Shown: in pieces, positions 1-8,402 of the stretch
Layout: each line of letters opens with the position of its first letter
Numbering within the stretch: the stretch's first letter is position 1
DNA from: an uncultured Limosilactobacillus sp.
GTDB lineage: Bacteria; Bacillota; Bacilli; Lactobacillales; Lactobacillaceae
Reading direction: 5' to 3'
Assembly (NCBI RefSeq): GCF_934202705.1
Contig: NZ_CAKPYE010000001.1
Location: 186,001 to 250,000 of the forward strand
DNA length: 64,000 nt
Notes under the pieces: generated by a model
Seen by the model: the letters and a program-made list of their open reading frames with translations, nothing else
Databases searched by the model: none
What the model was told of the DNA's origin: nothing
Translations under genes and position numbers: made by a program

Positions 1-37
1 AATGTTCAAAAACACAATAATTAATTGCAATCCTTTA

Positions 38-117
38 GCAAAGTTGATTTTGTGCAACCGGCTGTATATCAGCTATTGCTTATTAATGATTACTTGCTAA
101 GCGGTTGACAACTTTGC
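38..117. repeat. Imperfect inverted repeat near the left edge
   Basis: GCAAAGTTG (38-46) is complementary to CAACTTTGC (109-117), and CAACCG (55-60) to CGGTTG (102-107), so the segment can fold into one long interrupted hairpin. No gene lies in 1-199. A TTGACA at 105-110 could be a -35 box, but no good -10 box follows it. Part of it (GCAACCG, one base, CTGTAT) recurs near 41545. Its function is unknown. Confidence 0.5.
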
Positions 118-199
118 GTAAAATTCTTTAAAAAACTTTTTAAAGATTTTTTAAATATAACTATACCAATTTTTATCAATCCATTTTTTTCACAAACAA

Positions 200-243
200 A
201 AAAAAGGATTTCACGATTCAATTTATGAATACGAAATCCTTTC
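200..243 (-). terminator. Rho-independent terminator after trmB
   Basis: On the minus strand the arms AAGGATTTC and GAAATCCTT enclose an AT-rich loop and are followed by a long T run. It lies just after the trmB stop codon. Confidence 0.85.
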
Positions 244-257
244 GTTTGGTTACTTAA

Positions 258-902
258 TTAATCGTTAAAATGTGCTGTGACTTTATAAATTGGCTGGCCG
301 AGCTCGCTAAACTTATGCTCATACTCCGTTTCGACATTATTAGCATTCTCATCGCTATGGTGTAAGTCAAGCCATACACCGTCAAATTTCAATCCATAAT
401 TATTTAAACTTTCGAGAGAAAACTCGAAAAAGCTCATATTGTCTGTTTTTAATTCCAAACCGCCACCCTTTTTAACAACCTGCTCATAGCTAGACAAAAA
501 TGTGTGGTAAGTTAGCCGACGTTTAGCATGACGTTTTTTGGGCCACGGATCAGAAAAGTTTAAAAACAGTTTATCAATTTGATGATCTGCAAAGAAATCC
601 GTCAGTTCGGCCCCATCTGCGCAGATAAATTGTAAATTAGGCAGCGCTTCTGGTAATGCTTTTTTAAGCGCAATAGCAGCAATAGTTTTTTCGATTTCCA
701 AACCAATGAAATTAATTTCTGGATGCTTCTTTGCCATGCCAATGATAAACTGACCTTTCCCCATCCCTACCTCTAATTGAATTGGTTGATTTTGTGGAAA
801 ACGATCTACCCAATGTCCCTTGACTTCACTAGGATTTAAAACCATCTTTTCTGGATGAGCTGCCAAGAGTGGCTCCGCCCACTTTTTATGTTTAACTCGC
901 AT
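258..902 (-). CDS. trmB: tRNA (guanine-N7-)-methyltransferase TrmB
   Basis: A SAM-dependent enzyme that makes m7G46 in the variable loop of tRNAs. The 214-aa protein has the TrmB signature: the SAM-binding stretch EVGMGKGQFI (near residue 45), the NFSDPWPKKRHAKRRL block that holds the family's catalytic Asp, and the C-terminal TEYEHKF motif. I start it at the ATG ending at 902 (MRVKHKKW), which has a GTGAGG ribosome site. An in-frame start 90 bp further upstream would add an unrelated N-terminus. It follows ecsB by 10 bp on the same strand, so it is probably the last gene of an ecsA-ecsB-trmB operon. Family length is normal. Confidence 0.95.
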   Translation of the reverse strand: MRVKHKKWAEPLLAAHPEKMVLNPSEVKGHWVDRFPQNQPIQLEVGMGKGQFIIGMAKKHPEINFIGLEIEKTIAAIALKKALPEALPNLQFICADGAELTDFFADHQIDKLFLNFSDPWPKKRHAKRRLTYHTFLSSYEQVVKKGGGLELKTDNMSFFEFSLESLNNYGLKFDGVWLDLHHSDENANNVETEYEHKFSELGQPIYKVTAHFND

Positions 903-912
903 TCTCAATTCC

Positions 913-2112
913 TCACTTTTTAATTTTTTTGAGCTGTGATTGAAGATACCTCGTCGATAGCAATGGTATTTCAACAGCCGCAATGATTGCATTAATGATT
1001 ACCTGCAAGATGTTTCCTTGAACTCCAATGGAGGCAATTACCATCACGACTGCCACAAGAATCATAATTTTACGAATAATGTCCCTAAAATCACGGTCCT
1101 GTTCAACTTGTGAGATTGGATAAACGTAGATAAAAGCGTTATTCGCAAATTGATCATACAGCGGAATTAGTTGAACTGCCACTAAATAGAGCCCTAGTGC
1201 CATAATAATGCTATTTAACCAGAGAACGGGCACAAACAATAGAATCGCTGCCAACACTAATGTTAACCTGAGCGCTAAATTACCAATCTCAGTGTTCCGA
1301 ACTAATCCACGACCATATAAAAAATGCCATACAGAATCTTCACGCAACCACCTCAAAAGCGGCCTCAAATAAGTTCGTTTCTTTATCTGTCCTTGAAGGG
1401 TTGGAACATCAGTGAACAGGTTGAAAAATCGATAAACAGTTGCCATCCGGTCTTGTTCAACTTTGACCACAACTCGCCAATTGGTCTCGTGGTACCTGAA
1501 TACCAGCCAAGCTGTAATTGCCACATCAGCGATTCCGAGAACTAATCCCAGCATTGGATTAATTAACCACGTCCCTGACCAAATTAATAGGGGGATCAGC
1601 CACTGAAGATAACTCAATATTTTTAAACTACTAAATCGGGTAGTGACTTGTAAACGGGCAATGTTTAACCAACTTACCTTAATTAACATTGCAGTGATTA
1701 GTAATACTACAATCATTTTAGTTGTGATTCGCATTGTTACCATGGCAAGGGGTAATGCAATCAAAACCCCACAAAACGTAATTAATACGCCAAAAATACA
1801 GCTGTACCAAAATGCCTGCCAAAAATAGCTGGTCATTCGGGACGATTGCGGTAATAAGAAAACCGGATCTGCCCTTTTGACTAACGTCGCGAACCGCCCC
1901 AATTGAGTAATAATAACTAATCCAATTATTAATAGTATTTTAATCCAAAGATTATTTGCCGGAATGCTGGGTAATACTTGCGCATACCCATATGATAAGG
2001 CACCAAAAAGAAAGAATAATGCAATGACGAAATGATCATTAAACACTAACCGCCAGTATTTCAAAAGCATTAAAAAATGCTGTTGTCGACGTTCACGAAA
2101 GAGATTATCCAT
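913..2112 (-). CDS. ecsB: ABC transporter permease EcsB
   Basis: Membrane subunit of the Ecs ABC transporter, which in Bacillus affects protein secretion, processing by intramembrane proteases and competence. The 399-aa protein is almost wholly hydrophobic, with about ten likely transmembrane segments, begins MDNLFRERRQQHF and matches the EcsB pattern. The ATG ending at 2112 is chosen because AAAGGGTGAGC lies at proper distance and the gene then overlaps the ecsA stop by 8 bp, suggesting translational coupling. It is transcribed with ecsA, with trmB downstream. The exported substrate is not certain even for well-studied homologues. Confidence 0.9.
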   Translation of the reverse strand: MDNLFRERRQQHFLMLLKYWRLVFNDHFVIALFFLFGALSYGYAQVLPSIPANNLWIKILLIIGLVIITQLGRFATLVKRADPVFLLPQSSRMTSYFWQAFWYSCIFGVLITFCGVLIALPLAMVTMRITTKMIVVLLITAMLIKVSWLNIARLQVTTRFSSLKILSYLQWLIPLLIWSGTWLINPMLGLVLGIADVAITAWLVFRYHETNWRVVVKVEQDRMATVYRFFNLFTDVPTLQGQIKKRTYLRPLLRWLREDSVWHFLYGRGLVRNTEIGNLALRLTLVLAAILLFVPVLWLNSIIMALGLYLVAVQLIPLYDQFANNAFIYVYPISQVEQDRDFRDIIRKIMILVAVVMVIASIGVQGNILQVIINAIIAAVEIPLLSTRYLQSQLKKIKK

Positions 2113-2842
2113 GCTGCTCACCCTTTGCAATATTTAAATAAATATCATTCAGTGATGCCTGCGGATCGTTAGTTGCTTGGCGCATTTCGTCCAAAGTTCC
2201 CCGAAATTTAACTTGTCCATTATTAAGCAAAACAAATCGATCACAATACCGCTCAGCAGTATCCAAAACATGGGTTGACATTAAAACTGCCACACCAGCC
2301 TGCTTACGTTCCTCAATTAGATCCAATAAATCTTTTACTGCTAATGGGTCTAAACCATAAAAAGGTTCATCAACAATTAATAACTGTGCATCTGTAATGA
2401 AGGCACAAACAATCATCACTTTTTGTTTCATACCCTTAGAAAAGTCGGCTGGGAACCAATCAAGCTTGTTATTGAGGCGAAAGGTCTTCAACAATTTAGT
2501 TGCTCGTTGCCATGCTTGATCATAATTTAGTTGATAAGCTTTGATCGTTAAATCGATATGTTCCCGTAATGTTAATTCATCATACAAAATCGGTGTTTCT
2601 GGAACATAAGCAATCAGTTGCTTATAGCCAACCGGATCATTAATAATGTTATGATTATCTAAAACAATTGATCCAGAAAACGGCCGCAGCAAACCAATCA
2701 AGTGATTAATCGTGGTTGATTTACCAGCCCCATTTAAGCCAATTAATCCTACTAATTCACCAGGGCGAACCGTAAAACTCACTTGATGGAGAACCGGGAT
2801 TTGTGAATAACCCCCCACTAAATCAGTGACCTTTAATGTCAT
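2105..2842 (-). CDS. ecsA: ABC transporter ATP-binding protein EcsA
   Basis: ATPase subunit partner of EcsB, acting at the inner face of the membrane. The 245-aa protein has a Walker A motif (GLNGAGKST, about residue 37), a signature-like FSKGMKQK, a Walker B motif with the following glutamate (LLIVDEPFYGLDP) and a switch histidine (MSTHVLD). Gene order ecsA-ecsB and divergence from hit (transcribed the other way 124 bp away) is the usual Bacillales/Lactobacillales arrangement. The shared promoters must lie in 2843-2965. Full length, nothing odd. Confidence 0.95.
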   Translation of the reverse strand: MTLKVTDLVGGYSQIPVLHQVSFTVRPGELVGLIGLNGAGKSTTINHLIGLLRPFSGSIVLDNHNIINDPVGYKQLIAYVPETPILYDELTLREHIDLTIKAYQLNYDQAWQRATKLLKTFRLNNKLDWFPADFSKGMKQKVMIVCAFITDAQLLIVDEPFYGLDPLAVKDLLDLIEERKQAGVAVLMSTHVLDTAERYCDRFVLLNNGQVKFRGTLDEMRQATNDPQASLNDIYLNIAKGEQHG

Positions 2843-2965
2843 ACACGTTTCCTTCTTTATCCTTTATTTATTGTTGATTATAGCATACCACCTTCAATGC
2901 TTTGACCGTTCAAGTCAGAAATGCGGTATACTAAAACTATTAAACAATGAAATGAGGGAATAGAC

Positions 2966-3394
2966 ATGACCGACTGTATTTTTTGTAAAATTATCAATGG
3001 TGAAATTCCAAGCTATACCGTTTATGAAGATGATGTTGTCAAAGCCTTCTTGGATATTTCGCAAGGCACTCCAGGTCATACCCTAGTGGTGCCAAAAGAA
3101 CATATCCAGGACATTTTTGCATATGATGATGAAACGGCTAGTGCCGTCTTTAGCCGCCTGCCCAAAATTGCTCGAGCAATTAAAGCTTCTAATCCCAAAA
3201 TTGTCGGAATGAATATTTTAAATAACAACGGCTCTGTAGCTTACCAATCTGTATTTCATTCTCACATCCATTTAATTCCACGTTATTCAGCTAATGATAC
3301 CTTCAGCATTAACTTCACTGATAACTCGAATCAATATAATGACGCTAAATACGAAGCCATTCAAAAATCAATTGTTGAACAACTGGAGAAATAA
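2966..3394 (+). CDS. hit: HIT family hydrolase
   Basis: Histidine-triad nucleotide-binding protein, a small cytoplasmic homodimer that hydrolyses nucleoside phosphoramidates or dinucleotide-type substrates. The 142-aa protein begins with TDCIFCKIINGEIP and carries the triad HSHIHLIP near residue 96, with FLDI and GHTLVVPKEH blocks typical of the family. GAGGG precedes the ATG. It is divergent from ecsA and followed 1 bp later by a small gene in the same operon. The physiological substrate in lactobacilli is not known. Confidence 0.95.
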   Translation: MTDCIFCKIINGEIPSYTVYEDDVVKAFLDISQGTPGHTLVVPKEHIQDIFAYDDETASAVFSRLPKIARAIKASNPKIVGMNILNNNGSVAYQSVFHSHIHLIPRYSANDTFSINFTDNSNQYNDAKYEAIQKSIVEQLEK

Positions 3395-3395
3395 A

Positions 3396-3602
3396 ATGAA
3401 ATTTGTATCCCAACAATGGCGTGCTGGGCGTCAACTAATCCAGAGTTATCAAAGACTTCACAATAATTTATCGAAGGCCCAATCAGCATTCAAAACAGCA
3501 ACCAAAGCTATCCATGAACTTCAACGTAGTATTCATCGATATAATTTTAAAAGCCAACCAGCTTTGCAGAAAATTACTCACATTCTAAAAAAAGGCAATT
3601 AA
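3396..3602 (+). CDS. Small basic conserved protein downstream of hit
   Basis: 68 aa, starting MKFVSQQWRAGRQ. The ATG follows the hit stop codon by 1 bp and has GGAGAA inside the end of hit, so it is probably translated by coupling. The protein is basic and helical (many K/R/Q), with no clear membrane segment. In Bacillus the gene beside hit encodes a YtxH-like small protein; this may be a distant counterpart, but I cannot show homology by eye. An internal in-frame start further upstream inside hit is not supported. Confidence 0.7.
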   Translation: MKFVSQQWRAGRQLIQSYQRLHNNLSKAQSAFKTATKAIHELQRSIHRYNFKSQPALQKITHILKKGN

Positions 3603-3663
3603 AAAATGGTGTGATCTAGTAAAAGTCAGCAATTTGACTTTCGCATTGATCGCACCATTTTTT
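3603..3663. terminator. Bidirectional terminator between hit operon and prsA
   Basis: AAAATGGTGTGATC (3603-3616) pairs with GATCGCACCATTTT near 3648-3661, and an inner AAAGTCA/TGACTTT stem extends it. A-runs and T-runs flank both sides, so it can serve hit (plus) and prsA (minus). Confidence 0.9.
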
Positions 3664-4635
3664 CTAATTTGAACTACTGCTTGAAGTATTAGCACCTGAA
3701 TTAGAACTAGAAGAGCCAGTAGTTCCGGTTGTTGAATTATTGTTGGCACTCGGGTTTAAATACTGTGACAAAATATTTTGCAAATCTTTATCCTTAATGG
3801 AAACATTCCCTTTTTTCAGGACTTTGGAAATCACCTTTTCCATAAATGATTGATTATTCATATTTTCTTGAACTATTTGTGTTTTTAAATCCGCAATATG
3901 AGCACTCTTGGCTCCCTTCGCCGGGTGCTTAACCATGTAAATAACTTGGTAGCCATTATCAGTCTTAACCGGATCTGTCGTATATTCACCAGTCTTTAAC
4001 TTAAAGGCCGCTTTCTTATAAGCTGAATCAACTGATGTGCTGGTATTATCAAATGCAGGAACAATCCCACCAGTACTCTTATTTGAAGTATCAGTAGACT
4101 TTGATTTTGCCAATTTCTTAAATTTCTTATATTTATTACCACTAGTACTATCTAATTGGCTAATGATATCCTTGGCTTCATCTTCAGAACCAACAAGAAT
4201 TTCAGCAGTCTGAACTTTTGGCTCATACTTCTTCCACTGTTTATTGATCGCTTTGTTAGAGAAAGTTGAGTAATGGCGAACAGCTGCTTCTAAAAGTAAC
4301 CGCGACTTAATTTGGTCTTTAAAGGTCTTTTCGGTTAAATTTTGCTGTTGTAAAACCGCACTAAATGATGAACCATATTGTGATTTATAAGAATTATATT
4401 CTTTATTGACATCGGTCTTAGAAACTTCCTTGCCATATTGTTTTTGAAGGACCTTGTCCAAGATCATTTGTTGAAGAACTGCCTTCCCTTGCGAAGTGTT
4501 TTTCATACTACTGTAATATTCATCTTGAGTGACTTTGCCACCACTAGTGGTTGCGACTGCTTTGTTACCACAAGCGGCCAATGGCATCATCACAGCGACA
4601 CCAGCCAAAATTGCTAATAATTTTTTGGATTTCAA
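3664..4635 (-). CDS. prsA: Foldase lipoprotein PrsA
   Basis: Extracytoplasmic peptidyl-prolyl isomerase/foldase that helps exported proteins fold after Sec translocation. The 323-aa protein has a lipoprotein signal peptide ending LAAC (Cys at about residue 22), an N-terminal helical chaperone part, a parvulin-like domain around residues 140-245 and a C-terminal Ser/Asn/Thr-rich tail. The start is a TTG, because TGA lies three codons upstream in frame and AAGGGATG sits at good distance. The parvulin domain looks divergent compared with Bacillus PrsA, as is common in lactobacilli. Monocistronic, between two terminator-bounded units. Confidence 0.9.
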   Translation of the reverse strand: MKSKKLLAILAGVAVMMPLAACGNKAVATTSGGKVTQDEYYSSMKNTSQGKAVLQQMILDKVLQKQYGKEVSKTDVNKEYNSYKSQYGSSFSAVLQQQNLTEKTFKDQIKSRLLLEAAVRHYSTFSNKAINKQWKKYEPKVQTAEILVGSEDEAKDIISQLDSTSGNKYKKFKKLAKSKSTDTSNKSTGGIVPAFDNTSTSVDSAYKKAAFKLKTGEYTTDPVKTDNGYQVIYMVKHPAKGAKSAHIADLKTQIVQENMNNQSFMEKVISKVLKKGNVSIKDKDLQNILSQYLNPSANNNSTTGTTGSSSSNSGANTSSSSSN

Positions 4636-4732
4636 ACTCTTTCACATCCCTTAAATAAATTAATCACCAATCTAATATACCATTATTTGGCGCTCGTTTT
4701 AAGCTTCCATATCATTGTTTATTAAAAATTCA

Positions 4733-5689
4733 CTATTTCTTCGTATTTTCAGTTGGTTCATAAAAAGCACGATTATCCAGTGCAAACAGCCGCCCAGTAA
4801 ATTCTCCAGGCTGCACTTTTCCCAAAGCAGCTCCCATCATCATAATAGAAGCATCTAATTCATCTAAGTGGTGAAGAATTTCTGCTTCCAATAGTTCTGG
4901 GCGCACTGGTGAACCGTATTCGAGCAAGCCATGGTGCGATAAAACCATATGACGAAGTAAAACGACCGTTTCACTTTCGTAATCAATCCCCAGATCTTGA
5001 CAAGTGGCACAGATTTCCCCATCAATTAAGGAAATATGCCCCAATAATTTACCAGTGGTCGTGTATTGGGTACCAACCGCTCCTGAAAGTTCTACCGTCT
5101 TCCCCAAATCATGAAGAAGCGCTCCGGCATACAATAATGATTTATTGATTCCCGAATATAGGTTAGTCACGCTTTGTGCTAACCGTAAAATTGACAATGT
5201 ATGGTACGACAACCCGCCCACATACGCATGGTGATTGGTTTTTGCAGCCGGTGATTGAAAAAATGCTTCACCATGCTTGACCATTAATTGATTAACAATT
5301 TTGCGCCAGGTTGGTTCCTGAATGGCCTTTACAAATGGTCTTAAATCAGCTTTAATCTGCTCCTCAGCTTCTGGTGCGCGTTCCACATATAACTCTGGCT
5401 GATTAGGTTCGTTGTCGCGCGCTAATCGAACTGACTCAATTTGGATTTGCGGCTGACCTTGATAACTGGTCCGCTGCCCGTTTAAATACACAACTACTCC
5501 TGGTTGAAATTCCTGAATTTGCTGATCCGTTACATCCCAGAGGTTACCCGTCAATTCACCGGATTGATCACCAAAGGTTAGCGCCAAATAATTAGCACCT
5601 TTTTTGGTCAGCCGTACTTGTGCATCCTTCACTAAGGCAAATAACGTTAAGTGATCCCCTTCTTGGAAGTCGTTGATTTGCTTTGCCAC
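4733..5689 (-). CDS. yhaM: 3'-5' exoribonuclease YhaM
   Basis: Metal-dependent 3'-5' exonuclease acting on RNA ends (and on single-stranded DNA in Bacillus). 318 aa: an N-terminal OB-fold nucleic-acid binding domain (about 10-100, LALTFGDQSGELTGNLWD), then an HD domain (about 160-285) with HHAYVGGLSYH, the HD pair in LLHDLGKTVEL and HHG/HHLDE histidines for metals. Start is GTG with GAGG eight bases upstream. It lies downstream of the YlbF-family gene, separated by a terminator-like hairpin, and upstream of prsA, the usual neighbourhood. Confidence 0.93.
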   Translation of the reverse strand: MAKQINDFQEGDHLTLFALVKDAQVRLTKKGANYLALTFGDQSGELTGNLWDVTDQQIQEFQPGVVVYLNGQRTSYQGQPQIQIESVRLARDNEPNQPELYVERAPEAEEQIKADLRPFVKAIQEPTWRKIVNQLMVKHGEAFFQSPAAKTNHHAYVGGLSYHTLSILRLAQSVTNLYSGINKSLLYAGALLHDLGKTVELSGAVGTQYTTTGKLLGHISLIDGEICATCQDLGIDYESETVVLLRHMVLSHHGLLEYGSPVRPELLEAEILHHLDELDASIMMMGAALGKVQPGEFTGRLFALDNRAFYEPTENTKK

Positions 5690-5710
5690 CTTTATTACCT
5701 CTCTTATATG

Positions 5711-5740
5711 AAAAAGACGGCCACCTGTTCAGTGCCCGTC
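5711..5740 (-). terminator. Hairpin between yheA-like gene and yhaM
   Basis: On the minus strand GACGGGCAC and GTGGCCGTC form a 9-bp stem with one mismatch, followed by TTTTT. It may end the yheA-like transcript or act as a partial terminator before yhaM. Confidence 0.65.
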
Positions 5741-5750
5741 CAATCGTGGA

Positions 5751-6101
5751 TTAATCCATCGCCTTTTTGTATAATTCTTGAATTGGCGCAGTGATTGTTT
5801 GGTTCAGCTGTTGCATCATTGCATCCATTTGACGTTCTTTTTCCATCAGCTTCTTAACTACATCTTTTTTGCTAACTTCACTTGCTAAATTTTGAACGTT
5901 TTTAATTTCGTCATCAGTTAGCTTTTGCCCTTGCATTTGTTTTTGTTGGGCACTAGCTTGAACTTTTTGGAATTTTTTAAACAGATCAAATGCTTCTTGA
6001 TCCGCCATCATGTCATTAAATGCGGCCTCTAAAGCTGTATATTCTTGTGTCTCCCGCATTTGTTTTGCTAATTCATTAGCGGTATCGTAAATGTTTACCA
6101 T
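5751..6101 (-). CDS. YlbF/YmcA family protein (YheA-like)
   Basis: 116-aa all-helical protein, rich in K, Q, E and M, of the family that includes YlbF, YmcA and YheA (old DUF964). In Bacillus the YlbF-YmcA-YaaT complex modifies RNase Y activity and competence/sporulation; YheA itself has no firm role. Motifs seen: ANELAKQMRETQEY near the N-terminus and a long amphipathic helix pair QKQMQGQKLTDDEIKNVQ. A GGAGG site precedes the ATG. Its position next to yhaM, an RNase, fits a role in RNA metabolism, but that is inference. Confidence 0.85.
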   Translation of the reverse strand: MVNIYDTANELAKQMRETQEYTALEAAFNDMMADQEAFDLFKKFQKVQASAQQKQMQGQKLTDDEIKNVQNLASEVSKKDVVKKLMEKERQMDAMMQQLNQTITAPIQELYKKAMD

Positions 6102-6156
6102 GATTGATCCTCCTAAAACTTTGTCTTTTTTATTGTATCATGCTTTCCATTTTTGT

Positions 6157-8250
6157 CTAAAACATTGAACGAATTCCATTCCAAACTTGGCTAGCACGAT
6201 CACCCAACTCACTGGCACCACGTTTGAATTGGTCAACAAGCTGATCGGTCCAGCGTTCCCCTGATTTAGTTCCCGATTGTGCGCGCTCTTGTGCATCTTC
6301 AACCGTAAACTTCGTTTCGCTAGTATTTGGCAACAAACTTCCTAACTCAGCTTTAAACAATGAATTGATATCGGTACTTTCGACGTTTGAAAGGTACTGA
6401 TTCTTTTTAGCGTTATCGTAACCCTCCCAAGTGGCAACCACAACGTCTGGAGTATAGCCAATAATCCATTGATCACGATCATTATTATCGTCTTTTCCGG
6501 TATCTGTGGTCCCAGTTTTGCCAGCTAGTGTATACCCGTTTGGTCGCGCAGTTTTACCAGTTCCATGCTTATAAACACCAATGAGCATACTTGTCATTTG
6601 ATTAGCAACCTTTTTCGAGATCACCCGTTTCTTTTTTAGTCGATGGTCCCGTTTAATGACTTTTCCGGATGAATCTTCAATTTTAGTAATAAAGTGAGTT
6701 GTTGGTAACTGTCCCTCAGACGCATAGACAGCATAAGCACGAGCCATTTGAGCAGGAGAAACACCCTTTGTCATCCCACCAAGCGCTAATGCTAAATTAC
6801 GATCACCTTTAACTACCGGAATGCCAAATTTTTGTGCCATCCGATAGCCTGTATTAACCCCAATTTTGTTTAATAACCATACTGCAGGGGCATTCAGACT
6901 TTCGTAAACCGCTTTGTACATTGGAACACTACCACTATATTGGTTATTGTAATTGCGTGGCGTGTAATGATTGCTACCGTATGACTGTTTTTTATCCGTT
7001 AAACTAGAGTCATAAAAATAGCCGTGTTCTAAAGCAGGAGTATAAACAGCAATCGGCTTCATTGTCGATCCTGGTTGACGAGACATTTGAGTAGCTCGAT
7101 TATATCCACGGAAAACATGCTTGCCACGACCGCCAACAATTGCGGTTACCCCACCGGTTTTGGGATCCATTGCAATCGAAGCGGATTGAACTGTTGCACC
7201 GTTACTTGCTGGAAAATTATCGTCATCATCATACACGTTTTGCATCGCTTTTTGTTGTCCCTGATCCAAAGTGGTATAGATTTTATAGCCATTGTTCATA
7301 ACTTCTTTTTCAGAAAGATGATAACGACTGATCGCTTCGTTAACCACTGCATCAAAGTAATATGGATATTTATAGGTATCTTCATAGTGGTACCCATTGC
7401 TAATCGTGAGCGGTGCTTGTTTATATGAATTAGCAGCCGTTTGGCTTAACTTTTTGTTTTCGACCATCAGCTGTAACACAACATTGCGTCGTTGTTTGGC
7501 AGCTTGCGGATGATCAACTGGATCATAAATCCCTGGAGATGTTAGCATCCCCGCTAAGGTTGCAGCTTGTGGTACCGTTAATTCACTGGCGTTCCGATCA
7601 AAATACCGCTTTGCAGCATCTTGAATTCCCCACACCCCATGACCAAAATAAGCATTATTCAAATACATGGTGAGGATTTCTTTTTTCGAATACTGATTTT
7701 CTACTTCAATTGCAATAAAAATCTCCTTAGCTTTCCGCGAAAACGTCTGTTGTTGGGTCAAAAAAGCATTTTTTACCAATTGTTGCGTCAATGTACTTCC
7801 CCCACCAGAAATATAATTACGGTGGAGAAGTTTATTTTTTAATAAAAGGAAACCAGCACGCCCTAGCCCGCGAAATGAGAAACCGTGTTCATGGTAAAAT
7901 CCACGATCCTCAGTTGACAGCACCGCATCAGGGACATTCTTTGAGATCCGACCAAGTTTCACATAAGTTCCCTTTTGTGAATAAAGGCTTCCCGCTTGAT
8001 CATTATGTCGATCATAAATAATCGTATTTTGCTGGAGGCGAGATGCTAGTTTGCTAACACCTGCCGTTTTAGCAACCAATGTTAAGTAAATACTCATTAA
8101 CAAAAAAAGAGTTAAACAGACAATGATCAACCAACGCGTCAATTGATAACGATGCCAAAATTTTTTTAGCCACGCTACCAGTTTGTGCCAGTGATTCTTA
8201 AACCACATCTGAATTTGCTTGAGTAGTTTTTCTCGTTTTAGCGGTGTCAT
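6157..8250 (-). CDS. Class A penicillin-binding protein (PBP2A/PBP1A type)
   Basis: Bifunctional peptidoglycan glycosyltransferase/transpeptidase anchored in the membrane. 697 aa: cytoplasmic basic N-terminus, one transmembrane helix (about 38-62), GT51 domain with TEDRGFYHEHGFSFRG and GGSTLTQQLVKN, then transpeptidase domain with SxxK (RQPGSTMKP), SxN (SLNAP) and KTGT (AGKTGTTD). I start at the ATG ending at 8250 because GGAGGATTTT sits directly upstream; an in-frame ATG nine codons earlier lacks such a site. It follows argS, from which it is separated by a terminator. Full length, all catalytic motifs present. Confidence 0.95.
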   Translation of the reverse strand: MTPLKREKLLKQIQMWFKNHWHKLVAWLKKFWHRYQLTRWLIIVCLTLFLLMSIYLTLVAKTAGVSKLASRLQQNTIIYDRHNDQAGSLYSQKGTYVKLGRISKNVPDAVLSTEDRGFYHEHGFSFRGLGRAGFLLLKNKLLHRNYISGGGSTLTQQLVKNAFLTQQQTFSRKAKEIFIAIEVENQYSKKEILTMYLNNAYFGHGVWGIQDAAKRYFDRNASELTVPQAATLAGMLTSPGIYDPVDHPQAAKQRRNVVLQLMVENKKLSQTAANSYKQAPLTISNGYHYEDTYKYPYYFDAVVNEAISRYHLSEKEVMNNGYKIYTTLDQGQQKAMQNVYDDDDNFPASNGATVQSASIAMDPKTGGVTAIVGGRGKHVFRGYNRATQMSRQPGSTMKPIAVYTPALEHGYFYDSSLTDKKQSYGSNHYTPRNYNNQYSGSVPMYKAVYESLNAPAVWLLNKIGVNTGYRMAQKFGIPVVKGDRNLALALGGMTKGVSPAQMARAYAVYASEGQLPTTHFITKIEDSSGKVIKRDHRLKKKRVISKKVANQMTSMLIGVYKHGTGKTARPNGYTLAGKTGTTDTGKDDNNDRDQWIIGYTPDVVVATWEGYDNAKKNQYLSNVESTDINSLFKAELGSLLPNTSETKFTVEDAQERAQSGTKSGERWTDQLVDQFKRGASELGDRASQVWNGIRSMF

Positions 8251-8345
8251 AAAATCCTCCAGTATTAACCAATCCAAACAATTTTATCACAAAGCTAAAT
8301 AATGCCATCTTTTTTCAAAGAGCTTTAATAAAATTTAGTGATCTT

Positions 8346-8380
8346 AAAAAACGAGACTGGGCTTACGACCAATCTCGTTT
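8346..8380 (-). terminator. Terminator after argS
   Basis: On the minus strand AAACGAGATTGG pairs with CCAGTCTCGTTT around a short loop and is followed by a T run. Confidence 0.85.
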
Positions 8381-8402
8381 CAAATTATTAATATCCAAAT
8401 CC

